From an uncultured Carboxylicivirga sp. (GTDB taxonomy: Bacteria; Bacteroidota; Bacteroidia; Bacteroidales; Marinilabiliaceae), in the NCBI RefSeq assembly GCF_963674565.1, contig NZ_OY771430.1, forward strand, positions 2,418,001-2,482,000: DNA of 64,000 nucleotides, written 5' to 3'. A program made the position numbers and the translations under genes. A model generated the notes under the pieces. It did not search any database and was not told the origin of the DNA. It saw nothing but the letters and a program-made list of their open reading frames with translations. Each line of letters opens with the position of its first letter. Position 1 is the first letter of the stretch. Positions 8,916 through 18,152 of this stretch are shown here, piece by piece.

Positions 8916-11561
8916 TTATTTAAGAACTAATACTTCGTTATTGATTAGCTGAATATTTACGTCAGATTCAATTGTATTCTTTTCAATAATCGATTGTTCC
9001 GAAGGCTGACTTCCACCAACACTTATTTTAAAGGCTGTTCCATCGATAATGTATTGATATTTATCAGTCAGAACTGCCATATCTTCCGGCTGAAGAACCA
9101 TTGATATATTTTTAGTTTCACCTGCTTTTAAATGAATTCTTTTAAATGATTTCAGACTTCTGATAGCTGTTTTAAATTCCATATCTGGATGTGAAACATA
9201 CAACTGAACCACCTCTTCTCCATCGTATTTACCTGTGTTGGTTACATCAACAGTAACCGTCATTGATGAGCCTGCAAAAACCTCTGAAGGCATTAACAAA
9301 TTGGAATATTCAAAAGTGGAATAACTTAAACCATGTCCGAAAGCATACAGCGGCTCACCTTTGAAATAACGATAAGTCCTTCCTTCCATATTATAATCTT
9401 CAAAATCTGGCAGCTGTTCTGTTGATTTATAAAAAGTAAGAGGTAATCTTCCTGAAGGATTGTAATCACCAAACAATATATCTGCAATAGCTTGACCACC
9501 AGCCTGACCTGGATACCATGCTTCCAGAATAGATGGTACATTTTCATTTTCCCAATTAATAGCTAGGGCACTGCCATTCATTAATACTAAAACAGTAGGA
9601 CGTCCCAAAGCAACAATTTTCCTGATCAGTTCTTGCTGTACCTTTGGTAATCCAATTTCAACTCTGTCGCCGCCGGCAAACCCTTCTACTTCCACTTTCA
9701 TCTCTTCACCTTCAAGCAGAGGGCTTAACCCCATGCATAAAATTACAGCATCAGCATTACCAGCTGCTTTTAAGGCTTCAACCTGTAAGTTATCATTAGG
9801 TGCCTCCCATAATAACTGAGCGAAAGCGTACTCAGAGTTTTTATGACTGAAATTACATTTGATTTTATATTTCTTTCCTGCTTCCAAAACCATTTGAACG
9901 TACTTTTTTGCCGGATCATGTTCACTTTCCTGCTCACAAATCGGTTCATCATCCAGCCATACATTAAATGAATTAAAACCTTGTCCTCCAATTGTATATT
10001 CACCCGTTTTCTCAGGCACCAGAAAACCAGTCCAGACAGCACTGAATTCGTCACCGTTCACCGATTCACCAGGACCTTTATCCCACCATTGGAAATCCAG
10101 ATTTGAATCAATTCGGGTAATCACAGGCTCTCCTTCAAAAACCGAATTATTGAAATACTCAGCTTTCAAACCTTTTTCTGTTAAAGACTCATCTGAATAC
10201 AAGAATTCACCAGGAATAGCTTCCAAATAAGGCAGTTCATTTGCATGTTTACAACCTAACGCATAAATAACATCAGCATCCGGTAATTTTTCACTGATTC
10301 CTTTAAACGGAGTAATCGGTTCAGCAGGATAACCATTGTAGTTTCCTAAAAGAGCCTCCTGGTGTTCGGCATTGGGTCCAATCACAGCAATTTTCTTCAA
10401 ACTTTTGGATAAAGGCAGAAGGTCATTATCATTTTTTAATAATACCATTGATTTCCGTGCTGCATTCAGAGCTAACAGACGATGTTGTTCCGAATCAATA
10501 ATATCTTCAGAAATTGAAGCATAAGGCACTTGACTATCATCATCAAACATTCCCAATTTCATACGAGCTAAAAACAATCGCTTCACAGAGATATCAATGT
10601 CAGATTCATTCACATACCCTTTTTCCACTGCCTCAACTAAAGCAGGATATGAATTTCCACAATTTAAATCTGTTCCTGCTCTTAGCGACATTGCTGCCGC
10701 TTCTGCTTTCGTATTAACAACCTCATGTGCATTCTGAGTATAAAAATCAGCCACAGCCCAGCAATCAGAAACGATATAACCATCGAAATGCCATTGATTT
10801 CTTAACAAATTACTCAATCGCTCATTTCCACAACAGGGTAATCCATTCAACCTGTTATAGGCACACATAACTGAATAAACATCCGCTTCTTCAACTGCTT
10901 TCTTAAACTGTGGAGAATAAGTCTCCAGAAAATCATATTCTGATGGTATGGCATTAAAACTATGCCTGTTAGATTCAGGTCCGCTGTGTACCGCAAAATG
11001 CTTGGCTGTTGCTACCAGTTTAAGATAAACATAATCATTTCCCTGAAGTCCTTTAATATAGGCCACACCTAGCTCTCCTGATAGATAAGGATCTTCTCCG
11101 TATGTCTCCATACCTCTTCCCCATCGCGGATCACGAAAGATATTAATGTTAGGCGTCCAAAATGTCAAGCCATGATAAATCCCTCTTTTACCTTCTTTCT
11201 GATATTTATGGTATTTAGCCCTTGCTTCATCTGAAACGGCATTTGCTATCTCATACATCAATTCATCATCCCACATAGCTGCCATCCCAATTGCCTGTGG
11301 AAAAACAGTTGCCAAACCCGAACGACCAACACCATGCAAACATTCATTCCACCAATTATATTCAGGTATATTCAAATGAGGTATAGCTGGCGATTCATAT
11401 TGCAATTGACTTACTTTTTCTTCCAAAGTCATTTTAGCTACCAAATCATCGACTCTTTGTTCAAAACTTGAAGAACGATCTGTGTTTTGATTTGAATTAT
11501 TGCATCCCCATAGAACAAGAAAGAGTAAAAAACAGATTTGAAAACACCTTTTAGTTAGCAT
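8916..11561 (-). CDS. GH3 beta-xylosidase/beta-glucosidase with PA14 insertion, lipoprotein
   Basis: This 881-residue enzyme carries a lipoprotein signal (LVLWGC, C20), the GH3 N-terminal barrel with the nucleophile D266 in GYIVSDCWA, the C-terminal sandwich domain interrupted by a PA14 module (around AEYFNNSVFEG to GFNSFNVWLDDEP), and a fibronectin-III-like end (AFGHGLSYSTFEYS). The multidomain order GH3N-GH3C(PA14)-FnIII is typical of Bacteroidota xylosidases. It is the first gene of the xylan operon and lies behind the putative HTCS operator. By context, exo-acting beta-xylosidase is the best guess; beta-glucosidase is the main alternative. Confidence 0.93.
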   Translation of the reverse strand: MLTKRCFQICFLLFLVLWGCNNSNQNTDRSSSFEQRVDDLVAKMTLEEKVSQLQYESPAIPHLNIPEYNWWNECLHGVGRSGLATVFPQAIGMAAMWDDELMYEIANAVSDEARAKYHKYQKEGKRGIYHGLTFWTPNINIFRDPRWGRGMETYGEDPYLSGELGVAYIKGLQGNDYVYLKLVATAKHFAVHSGPESNRHSFNAIPSEYDFLETYSPQFKKAVEEADVYSVMCAYNRLNGLPCCGNERLSNLLRNQWHFDGYIVSDCWAVADFYTQNAHEVVNTKAEAAAMSLRAGTDLNCGNSYPALVEAVEKGYVNESDIDISVKRLFLARMKLGMFDDDSQVPYASISEDIIDSEQHRLLALNAARKSMVLLKNDNDLLPLSKSLKKIAVIGPNAEHQEALLGNYNGYPAEPITPFKGISEKLPDADVIYALGCKHANELPYLEAIPGEFLYSDESLTEKGLKAEYFNNSVFEGEPVITRIDSNLDFQWWDKGPGESVNGDEFSAVWTGFLVPEKTGEYTIGGQGFNSFNVWLDDEPICEQESEHDPAKKYVQMVLEAGKKYKIKCNFSHKNSEYAFAQLLWEAPNDNLQVEALKAAGNADAVILCMGLSPLLEGEEMKVEVEGFAGGDRVEIGLPKVQQELIRKIVALGRPTVLVLMNGSALAINWENENVPSILEAWYPGQAGGQAIADILFGDYNPSGRLPLTFYKSTEQLPDFEDYNMEGRTYRYFKGEPLYAFGHGLSYSTFEYSNLLMPSEVFAGSSMTVTVDVTNTGKYDGEEVVQLYVSHPDMEFKTAIRSLKSFKRIHLKAGETKNISMVLQPEDMAVLTDKYQYIIDGTAFKISVGGSQPSEQSIIEKNTIESDVNIQLINNEVLVLK

Positions 11562-11677
11562 AAGCGGATTTTAAAATTTTGATAAAACTGAATACTTCAA
11601 ATTTAACAGCAATTAACCAATTAACTATTTTCTTAGCGTAACAACAAGTTTACATTTAGTTAAGCCATTTATACTCT

Positions 11678-11705
11678 CGTTACATAAATTTTAATGTACG
11701 TTACA
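11678..11705 (-). promoter_or_regulatory. Putative HTCS operator copy 1 (upstream of the xylan operon)
   Basis: Two direct copies of CGTTACAT (11678-11685 and 11699-11706) are spaced exactly 21 bp apart, two turns of the helix, with a TTTTAAT core between them. The 28-bp block is conserved at 22/28 positions at 3013-3040. It sits about 117 bp upstream of the GH3 start codon inside the 236-bp divergent region shared with the HTCS gene. A possible minus-strand -7 element (TAAACTTG, 11645-11652) follows 25 bp downstream. A double direct repeat on one face of the helix fits binding by an AraC-type dimer. Confidence 0.6.
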
Positions 11706-11797
11706 TTAGTTGCAAATAGCAGTAAAAACAAAAACGGCCTTCTTTTCCTATTGTTAATTTTTGTTACTTTAGAATTCAGTTTTTCCAAAAATGGATT

Positions 11798-14700
11798 ATG
11801 CGATCAGCTTTCATCTTTCTGTTTATTGTTTTTATTTCAATTTCAACATCCTCTCTAGGTCAGAAAAAAAGACTTTTCGATTTCAACGAAGGTTTATCCA
11901 ATAGTCTGATAAATGAGGTGTATCAGGATCATATTGGATTTATATGGGTAGCAACAGAAGATGGATTAAACCGATTTGATGGTATTAAATTTAAATCGTT
12001 TAATGGAAAACAAAAAAGCTTAAAAGCTAATTTCGTCACAGCCATTTATGAGGATAAAACTGGAAAACTCTGGGTAGGTCAGATTAACGGATTACAGGTA
12101 TACAACCCAATAACTGAAACATTCGAAGAAATTAAAGTTTATATCAATGATCAGCAAATCCACCCCTATATTAGTGGTATTGAAGAGGCCTCAAATGGAG
12201 ATATCTGGGTAACAACATCCCGCTATGGTCTGCTAAAAATAGAAAATGAATCAAAGCGTCCCAGATATTCAACACGATTGAATCAACAGCTTTGTAGTTT
12301 TTATCTTGAATGTATTCATATCGATCGTGACGGCATAATCTGGATTGGCTCTGACAACAATGGGGTAAACTCATATAACCCTGAGACGGGAGAAATTTTA
12401 AAGTTTTCAGAGACAGAGAAAGAACCCAATCACATTCCGGGAAACGACATAACTGACATTAGCGAAGATAACAGAGGCAATATTTACATTGCCAGTTTAA
12501 AGGCAGGTCTAACCAGATATAACAAGCAAACAGGTAAATTCAAGAAAATAACAACTGCCAACAAACAAAACTTACCGGTTAAATCACTTTTATTCGATTC
12601 AAAAAAAAGACTATGGGTTGGAACCGATGGGAAAGGATTATTACGATTAAATAATCAAACTGATGAACTGGAGCAGATGAATCCGGGTAGTTCTTCATTC
12701 GATTTCTCAAGAAGTAAAATTCACTCAATTATTGAAGATAATGTTGGTAATATCTGGTTAGGCATATTTCAAAAAGGATTGTTCCTGTTTCCTGAATCCC
12801 CTGAGATGTTTAATCATTATGGATATCGTGCATTTAGTGCGAACAGTATTGGTTCTAACTGCATCACTGCACTGGAGGGATCGGATCATACTTTATGGAT
12901 CGGAACAGACGGTGATGGCATTTATAAATTAGACCGCACAAAAAACAGTATTGAACCCATTGAACTTAGAAATAAAAAAGGCGAAAGAGAAGGAAATAAC
13001 GTATTGAGTTTATATGATTCAGAAGATGATAATTTATGGATTGGAACCTATTTTAACGGATTACTTCGTTATAATACAAGAACTAAACAGCTAAAATCTT
13101 ATACAAACGATCCTGAAAACAAGCTCTCGTTAATAAACGATAAAGTTACAGCCATCAAACCAGGTAAAAATAATGATCTTTGGCTGGCTACTTTAGGTGG
13201 TGGAATATGCCGTTATAATGCCAATGATGGAACATTTAAAGTAGGTTTGAACTGGTCCGACTCACTAAACCAATTAATTCCCAAATGGGTTAACGATATT
13301 CACATTGACAATGAAAATAACTTCTGGATTGGAACTTATGATGGATTAGTTTATGCTCAACCCGAAAAGAATGAAATAAAAATTTTTACTACAGAAAATA
13401 ACTTCCTCCCGCACAATGTTGTTTACAGCCTGGTTTCAGATTCAAATGAAAATATTTGGGCAGGCACTTATGGTGGTTTGGTTCGAATAAACACTCATAA
13501 TTTTACTTCCGAGTTATTTACTACCGAAAATGGTTTAGGCAGCGATGTGATTTGCAGCATTATTGAAGACGAGAGAAAACAGGTTTGGATAAGTACACAT
13601 AACGGTTTAAGTCGTTTTAATCCTTCCGACACCACCTTTACGACCTATTATGCATCGGATGGTTTACAGTCCAATGAATTTTCGAGAAATGCAGTTTATC
13701 AGTCAGATAACAATGAATTGTTTTTTGGAGGTATAAATGGTGTAACTGAAGTTAAAAAAGATTATTTCAACTATTCCAGGAACATCCGTGATGTAATGCT
13801 TACTGAGTTTCATCGTTTTGGTAATCCTGTTGAGATTGGTGAAAAAACAGGTAAACATATCATTTTGAACCGTTCCATTGTAATGGCAGATACCATCCAT
13901 TTAACTGAACGTGACAATGTTTTCTCTATTAGTTTTACATCTGTTGAATTAGCCAATCAAAGCCGCATCAGCTATGAGTATAAAATGGAGGGATTTGACA
14001 CCAACTGGAATGCCAGCAATTCATTAAGCCGTACAGCTACCTACACCAATCTAAGTCATGGAACCTATCATTTTTATGTTCGGGGTGTTGATAAAGAACA
14101 ATATTCCACACCCCGCAAACTGACAATTATAATATATCCACCCTGGTACAAAACATGGTGGGCAAAGGTGTTATGGATTGCACTGGGATTTTTCTTTTTG
14201 TACGCAATTATCTTATTCAATAAAGAAAAAGTTTTGCGTGTTGAGGCTGAAAGAACCAACGAAAATAAAATGCAATTTTTTATCAATATATCCCATGAAA
14301 TTAAAACTCCTCTTACTTTAATTTTGGATCCGTTGGATAAACTTTTGAAAAAGAAATCCAACGATGAAACAATGCGTTTGTATCAAACAATGCACCTGAA
14401 TGCCAATCGTATTCATCGTTTGGTAAGTCAGCTATTGGATGTTAGAAAAATTGATAAGGGTCAACTACTTATCAAATACCAGAAAACCAACCTGTATGAG
14501 ATAGTGAAAGAAGTTGCTAATTCTTATGAATTACTAGCTGAAAACAAAGGAATAGATTTTCGTATTGAATGTAATCACAAAGATTTGGAAGTATGGATTG
14601 ATCCCTTAAATTTCGAGAAAGTTATTCTGAACCTTCTTTCCAACGCTTTCAAATATACTCCCTCCGGAGGAACAGTAGAGATTGCCATTGACCCGATTAC

Positions 14701-15862
14701 CAGAAAAAATTCAAAGAAGGAAGAATTCAGCCATGTTGAAATAAAAGTATCAGATACCGGTATCGGCTTGAAAAAATCCGATCTTGAAAAAATATTTAAT
14801 CGCTTTTATCAGGCTTCATCCAAAGAAAACCTGTATAATACCGGCACCGGCATTGGCCTCCACCTTTCAAGATCATTAGTTGAATTGCACAAAGGAAAAC
14901 TATATGCCGAAAGCAAAACAAATGGCAATGGAACCAACTTTATTGTTGTTTTACCTCTTGGCAATAGTCATCTACCCAAAAGAGATATCTTACAATCCGA
15001 TAATTTTATCCCAACACCCGCAGATGTTCTTCCTGTTGAAGATGCAGTTATCCCAATACAATCAAACAACAACGAAAAGCATCTGACAAACTACAAGATA
15101 TTAGTAGTGGATGATGAAGATGAGATTAGAAATTATCTTTTGCAGGAATTAAGCGCATTGTATGTTGTAACTGTATGTGAAAATGGTTCACAAGCCATGG
15201 AAATTATCAAAGATGATAAACCAGATTTAATCATCAGTGACATAATGATGCCGGTTATGGACGGTATCACATTTTGCAAAAAGATAAAAGGAAACATCGC
15301 AACCAGCCATATACCGGTAATTTTATTAACTGCTTTATCAAAAGACGAAGACCGGGCCGAAGGTATTGAAACAGGTGCTGATATGTATCTTCTTAAACCA
15401 TTTAACAGCGATTTCTTAAAGAAAACAATAGCCAATCTAATTGAAAACAGAAGAAGAATTTATCTTCAACTTTCACAAAAATCAAATAATCATCCAATTG
15501 AAGAAATTAAATTAAAATCGCACGATGAGGTATTAATGCAGAAAATAATGGCTGTAGTAAAGGAAAATCTTTCGGATGGGGAACTGAATGTTGAAATGTT
15601 AGCCGATGCTGTCGGAATCAGTCGTGTTCATATGCATCGTAAACTAAAAGAACTAACCAATCAATCTGCACGGGATTTCATTAAGAATATCAGAATGAAG
15701 CAGGCAGCCTATATACTTACCAATAAAAAACTGAATATTAGTGAAGTGGCATACGAAGTGGGATATTCCAATCTATCCCATTTCTCCAGCTCATTTAAGT
15801 CATTTTATGGTGTATCCCCAAAAGAATATGTGAGAAATAACGCAACCGAAAATTATTCTTAG
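11798..15862 (+). CDS. Hybrid two-component system (HTCS) sensor-regulator of the xylan locus
   Basis: This 1354-residue membrane protein combines sensor kinase and transcription factor in one chain. The order is: signal peptide; about fourteen two-component propeller repeats forming two periplasmic beta-propellers (residues ~20-700, repeated W-G-DGL / NIWxGT motifs); Y_Y_Y domain (~705-765); a membrane span (~786-808, WWAKVLWIALGFFFLY); HisKA with phospho-acceptor H833 in NISHEIKTPL; HATPase (LLSNAFKYTPSGG); receiver domain with D1148 in IISDIMMPVMDG; and a C-terminal AraC-type double helix-turn-helix (~1250-1350). It is divergent from the GH3-GH67-GH10-GH43 operon, so a xylo-oligosaccharide is the likely ligand, sensed in the periplasm. 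All key residues are intact. A weak TACTTTAG -7 element lies at 11765-11772. Confidence 0.96.
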   Translation: MRSAFIFLFIVFISISTSSLGQKKRLFDFNEGLSNSLINEVYQDHIGFIWVATEDGLNRFDGIKFKSFNGKQKSLKANFVTAIYEDKTGKLWVGQINGLQVYNPITETFEEIKVYINDQQIHPYISGIEEASNGDIWVTTSRYGLLKIENESKRPRYSTRLNQQLCSFYLECIHIDRDGIIWIGSDNNGVNSYNPETGEILKFSETEKEPNHIPGNDITDISEDNRGNIYIASLKAGLTRYNKQTGKFKKITTANKQNLPVKSLLFDSKKRLWVGTDGKGLLRLNNQTDELEQMNPGSSSFDFSRSKIHSIIEDNVGNIWLGIFQKGLFLFPESPEMFNHYGYRAFSANSIGSNCITALEGSDHTLWIGTDGDGIYKLDRTKNSIEPIELRNKKGEREGNNVLSLYDSEDDNLWIGTYFNGLLRYNTRTKQLKSYTNDPENKLSLINDKVTAIKPGKNNDLWLATLGGGICRYNANDGTFKVGLNWSDSLNQLIPKWVNDIHIDNENNFWIGTYDGLVYAQPEKNEIKIFTTENNFLPHNVVYSLVSDSNENIWAGTYGGLVRINTHNFTSELFTTENGLGSDVICSIIEDERKQVWISTHNGLSRFNPSDTTFTTYYASDGLQSNEFSRNAVYQSDNNELFFGGINGVTEVKKDYFNYSRNIRDVMLTEFHRFGNPVEIGEKTGKHIILNRSIVMADTIHLTERDNVFSISFTSVELANQSRISYEYKMEGFDTNWNASNSLSRTATYTNLSHGTYHFYVRGVDKEQYSTPRKLTIIIYPPWYKTWWAKVLWIALGFFFLYAIILFNKEKVLRVEAERTNENKMQFFINISHEIKTPLTLILDPLDKLLKKKSNDETMRLYQTMHLNANRIHRLVSQLLDVRKIDKGQLLIKYQKTNLYEIVKEVANSYELLAENKGIDFRIECNHKDLEVWIDPLNFEKVILNLLSNAFKYTPSGGTVEIAIDPITRKNSKKEEFSHVEIKVSDTGIGLKKSDLEKIFNRFYQASSKENLYNTGTGIGLHLSRSLVELHKGKLYAESKTNGNGTNFIVVLPLGNSHLPKRDILQSDNFIPTPADVLPVEDAVIPIQSNNNEKHLTNYKILVVDDEDEIRNYLLQELSALYVVTVCENGSQAMEIIKDDKPDLIISDIMMPVMDGITFCKKIKGNIATSHIPVILLTALSKDEDRAEGIETGADMYLLKPFNSDFLKKTIANLIENRRRIYLQLSQKSNNHPIEEIKLKSHDEVLMQKIMAVVKENLSDGELNVEMLADAVGISRVHMHRKLKELTNQSARDFIKNIRMKQAAYILTNKKLNISEVAYEVGYSNLSHFSSSFKSFYGVSPKEYVRNNATENYS

Positions 15863-15970
15863 CTCATAATTTAAATAATATGACACTTTTTCTACTAAAG
15901 TTTCAACCTACTTATTAAGTGTTAAATATTTTTAGAGAAACACTAAATTCATTTACCACTGCATTACAGA

Positions 15971-15992
15971 TAGTTACGCCAGGATGTAACTA
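15971..15992. promoter_or_regulatory. Perfect 7-bp palindrome (TAGTTAC / GTAACTA) upstream of the CotH-like gene
   Basis: The arms TAGTTAC (15971-15977) and GTAACTA (15986-15992) are separated by 8 bp, about 130 bp before the CotH-like start codon. The GTTAC half-site resembles the HTCS operator half-site, but here it is inverted rather than direct. It could bind a regulator or simply be chance. The rest of the 262-bp gap shows nothing else. Confidence 0.3.
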
Positions 15993-16124
15993 TTTATACT
16001 GATTGCCTTTATCCTACATAATCAATTAGCGCTCCAAATTATAGCACATTCATTTATTGAATTATTACTACATTTAATATTAGAAAACACCCTCCATTTG
16101 AACATTAGGAATAAATCCAACTGA

Positions 16125-18080
16125 ATGAAAAAACTTTTACTTTTACTTTTATTGCTTACTTATATTTCAGGTTATTCGCAGGAGCAGCTTACAAATATTC
16201 CAACCTTATATATAGAAACACTGAATGCTGCGCCTATTGAAAGCACAGAAGAATATGTTCCGGGGACTGCAACTTTACTTAGTTCAGATGCCACTGAAGA
16301 ATTTACAAATAAAGAGATAGAAATACGAGGCAGAGGTAACTCAACCTGGGGATTTGAGAAAAAGCCATATCGACTGAAATTCACAAGCAAGTTCAACTTT
16401 TTAAACTTACCAGCCAAAGCTAAAAGCTGGGTTTTATTAGCAAATTACAGCGATAAATCGTTGATAAGAAATGGAATTGCTTTTGAAATAAGCCGTTTCA
16501 TTGATATGCCATTTACTTCATCGGCCCGTTATATCGATGTTGTTTTGAATGGAGAATTCATTGGTAATTATATGGTTGCAGATCAAATTGAGGTTCGCAC
16601 CAATCGTGTGGATGTTGAAACCTTAACCATTGACGATACCGAAATGCCTCTGATAACAGGTGGTTATCTTCTTGAACTGGATGGCTTTGCCTATACCGAA
16701 GATAATTGGTTCGAAACCAACAGAAATACGCCGATCACTATCAAATATCCTAAAATAGAGGATATCAACACACAACAACAGGAATATATCACCAATTATA
16801 CAAAAACATTTGAAGACCGTCTCTTTGATTCTCCTTTTGATGATCCGGAACAAAGTTACAGATTGATGGTTGATACAGCTTCGCTTGTAAACTGGTACAT
16901 TGCTTGTGAGCTTACAGGTAACTCCGACTCATTCTGGAGTCAGTATATTTCAAAAAAGAGAAACGATGATAAGTTCTACTTCGGTCCGTTATGGGACTTT
17001 GACATCGCCTTTAATAACGATGACCGACTGGGTGACGCCACTGAAAAATTAATGCGTGAATATGCCCATACTCTTGTTTCAGGTCAGACTCTTTGGATTC
17101 AACAAATGTATAAAGATGTTTGGTTTGCTGAAGAAGTGATTAAACGCTGGAACACCATTGTTGATAGCGGAATTGAAGAATACCTGCTGGACTACATTGC
17201 CCAGACAGAAGAATTGCTGGATGCATCTCAGCAACAGAACTTTGTTAAGTGGGATATATTAGGAGAAAAAGTATACCGTAATCAATTCTGGTTTCCTACT
17301 TATGCTCAGGAAATTGACTTTTTAAGAAGCTATGTAATGGACAGAATTGAATTCTTGAATTCACAATTTACCTACGACAATCTTCCATCGCAACCATTTG
17401 AAGCTGAAGAATATTATTACCGCATCTACAACAAGCGAACAGAAAATTCTATTGATGTTAACAATGAAAGCCTTAATGGAAAGCTTGTTTCATGGCAATC
17501 AGACAATAATATAGAAACCCAGAATTGGGAAATTAATAAGGTTGACGATCAATATTTTCAGATTGTAAACAAACTAACGGGTTATGCCATGCGCGGAAAT
17601 GGCAGGGTTAATTCATTAATTCAGGTTATACCCGATACAAATGATGATGCTCAGTTATGGGAATTCGAACCTATTTTAACAGGCAATGTTTATGGAATCA
17701 TTAATAAGCAAAGCGGCTATTCCATTGATAACAGTGGTGGCTCTTATGCCAATGGTAATCCGATAATAGAATATGACAATCAAATAGATGCGAATCAAAA
17801 TCAACAATGGTATTTTGTAAAAACCACAGCTATTAATGGAGGAAGTACTCCTGTTGACGTAACAGATATGACTGAAATTAAAGCATGGTACGATAGAACA
17901 AGCTCTTCCATTATGTATGAAGCACCAGATCAGTTAACAGATTTAGCTGTTTACCAAATAAGTGGTAAACTACTAATTTCTGAGAAAGTCTCCGGTAAAG
18001 GTTTTATTTCGGTTCAAAACCTTGCAAATGGAGTTTACATTATCAAACTTGGAGGTCAATCGTTTAAATTTGCAAAATAA
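16125..18080 (+). CDS. CotH-like kinase-family protein with ricin-type lectin domain and T9SS tail
   Basis: This is a 651-residue secreted protein. A signal peptide (MKKLLLLLLLLTYISGYSQ) is followed by a CotH domain (~residues 45-400) with the recognisable EIRGRGNSTW opening, the Y-LKF segment, SLIRNGIAFEI, VLNGEFIGNYMVADQIE and the metal-site-like PLWDFDIAFNND. A ricin-type beta-trefoil (~430-580, repeats YRIYNKRT, QIVNKLTG and IINKQSG with trailing QxW) and a T9SS sorting domain (ending SFKFAK) follow. CotH proteins of spore formers are protein kinases; the role of the Bacteroidota secreted versions is unknown. The lectin module and neighbourhood suggest a glycan-associated surface function. 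It has its own terminator. Confidence 0.88.
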   Translation: MKKLLLLLLLLTYISGYSQEQLTNIPTLYIETLNAAPIESTEEYVPGTATLLSSDATEEFTNKEIEIRGRGNSTWGFEKKPYRLKFTSKFNFLNLPAKAKSWVLLANYSDKSLIRNGIAFEISRFIDMPFTSSARYIDVVLNGEFIGNYMVADQIEVRTNRVDVETLTIDDTEMPLITGGYLLELDGFAYTEDNWFETNRNTPITIKYPKIEDINTQQQEYITNYTKTFEDRLFDSPFDDPEQSYRLMVDTASLVNWYIACELTGNSDSFWSQYISKKRNDDKFYFGPLWDFDIAFNNDDRLGDATEKLMREYAHTLVSGQTLWIQQMYKDVWFAEEVIKRWNTIVDSGIEEYLLDYIAQTEELLDASQQQNFVKWDILGEKVYRNQFWFPTYAQEIDFLRSYVMDRIEFLNSQFTYDNLPSQPFEAEEYYYRIYNKRTENSIDVNNESLNGKLVSWQSDNNIETQNWEINKVDDQYFQIVNKLTGYAMRGNGRVNSLIQVIPDTNDDAQLWEFEPILTGNVYGIINKQSGYSIDNSGGSYANGNPIIEYDNQIDANQNQQWYFVKTTAINGGSTPVDVTDMTEIKAWYDRTSSSIMYEAPDQLTDLAVYQISGKLLISEKVSGKGFISVQNLANGVYIIKLGGQSFKFAK

Positions 18081-18101
18081 CAATTTTCCTTTTAGGATAT
18101 A

Positions 18102-18131
18102 AAAAATGGGATCGATTCTGATCCCATTTTT
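18102..18131 (+). terminator. Terminator between the convergent CotH-like and malic enzyme genes
   Basis: A perfect 11-bp stem (AAAAATGGGAT / ATCCCATTTTT) with an 8-nt loop lies 22 bp past the CotH-like stop codon. The A/T runs on both sides mean it can also serve the convergent malic enzyme gene. Confidence 0.85.
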
Positions 18132-18152
18132 GTTTATTTAAATATTGATTCC

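Noticed and set aside
14074..14361. 95-codon minus-strand frame inside the HTCS gene
   Set aside because: It is a shadow of the histidine kinase region, which is fully conserved in the plus frame.
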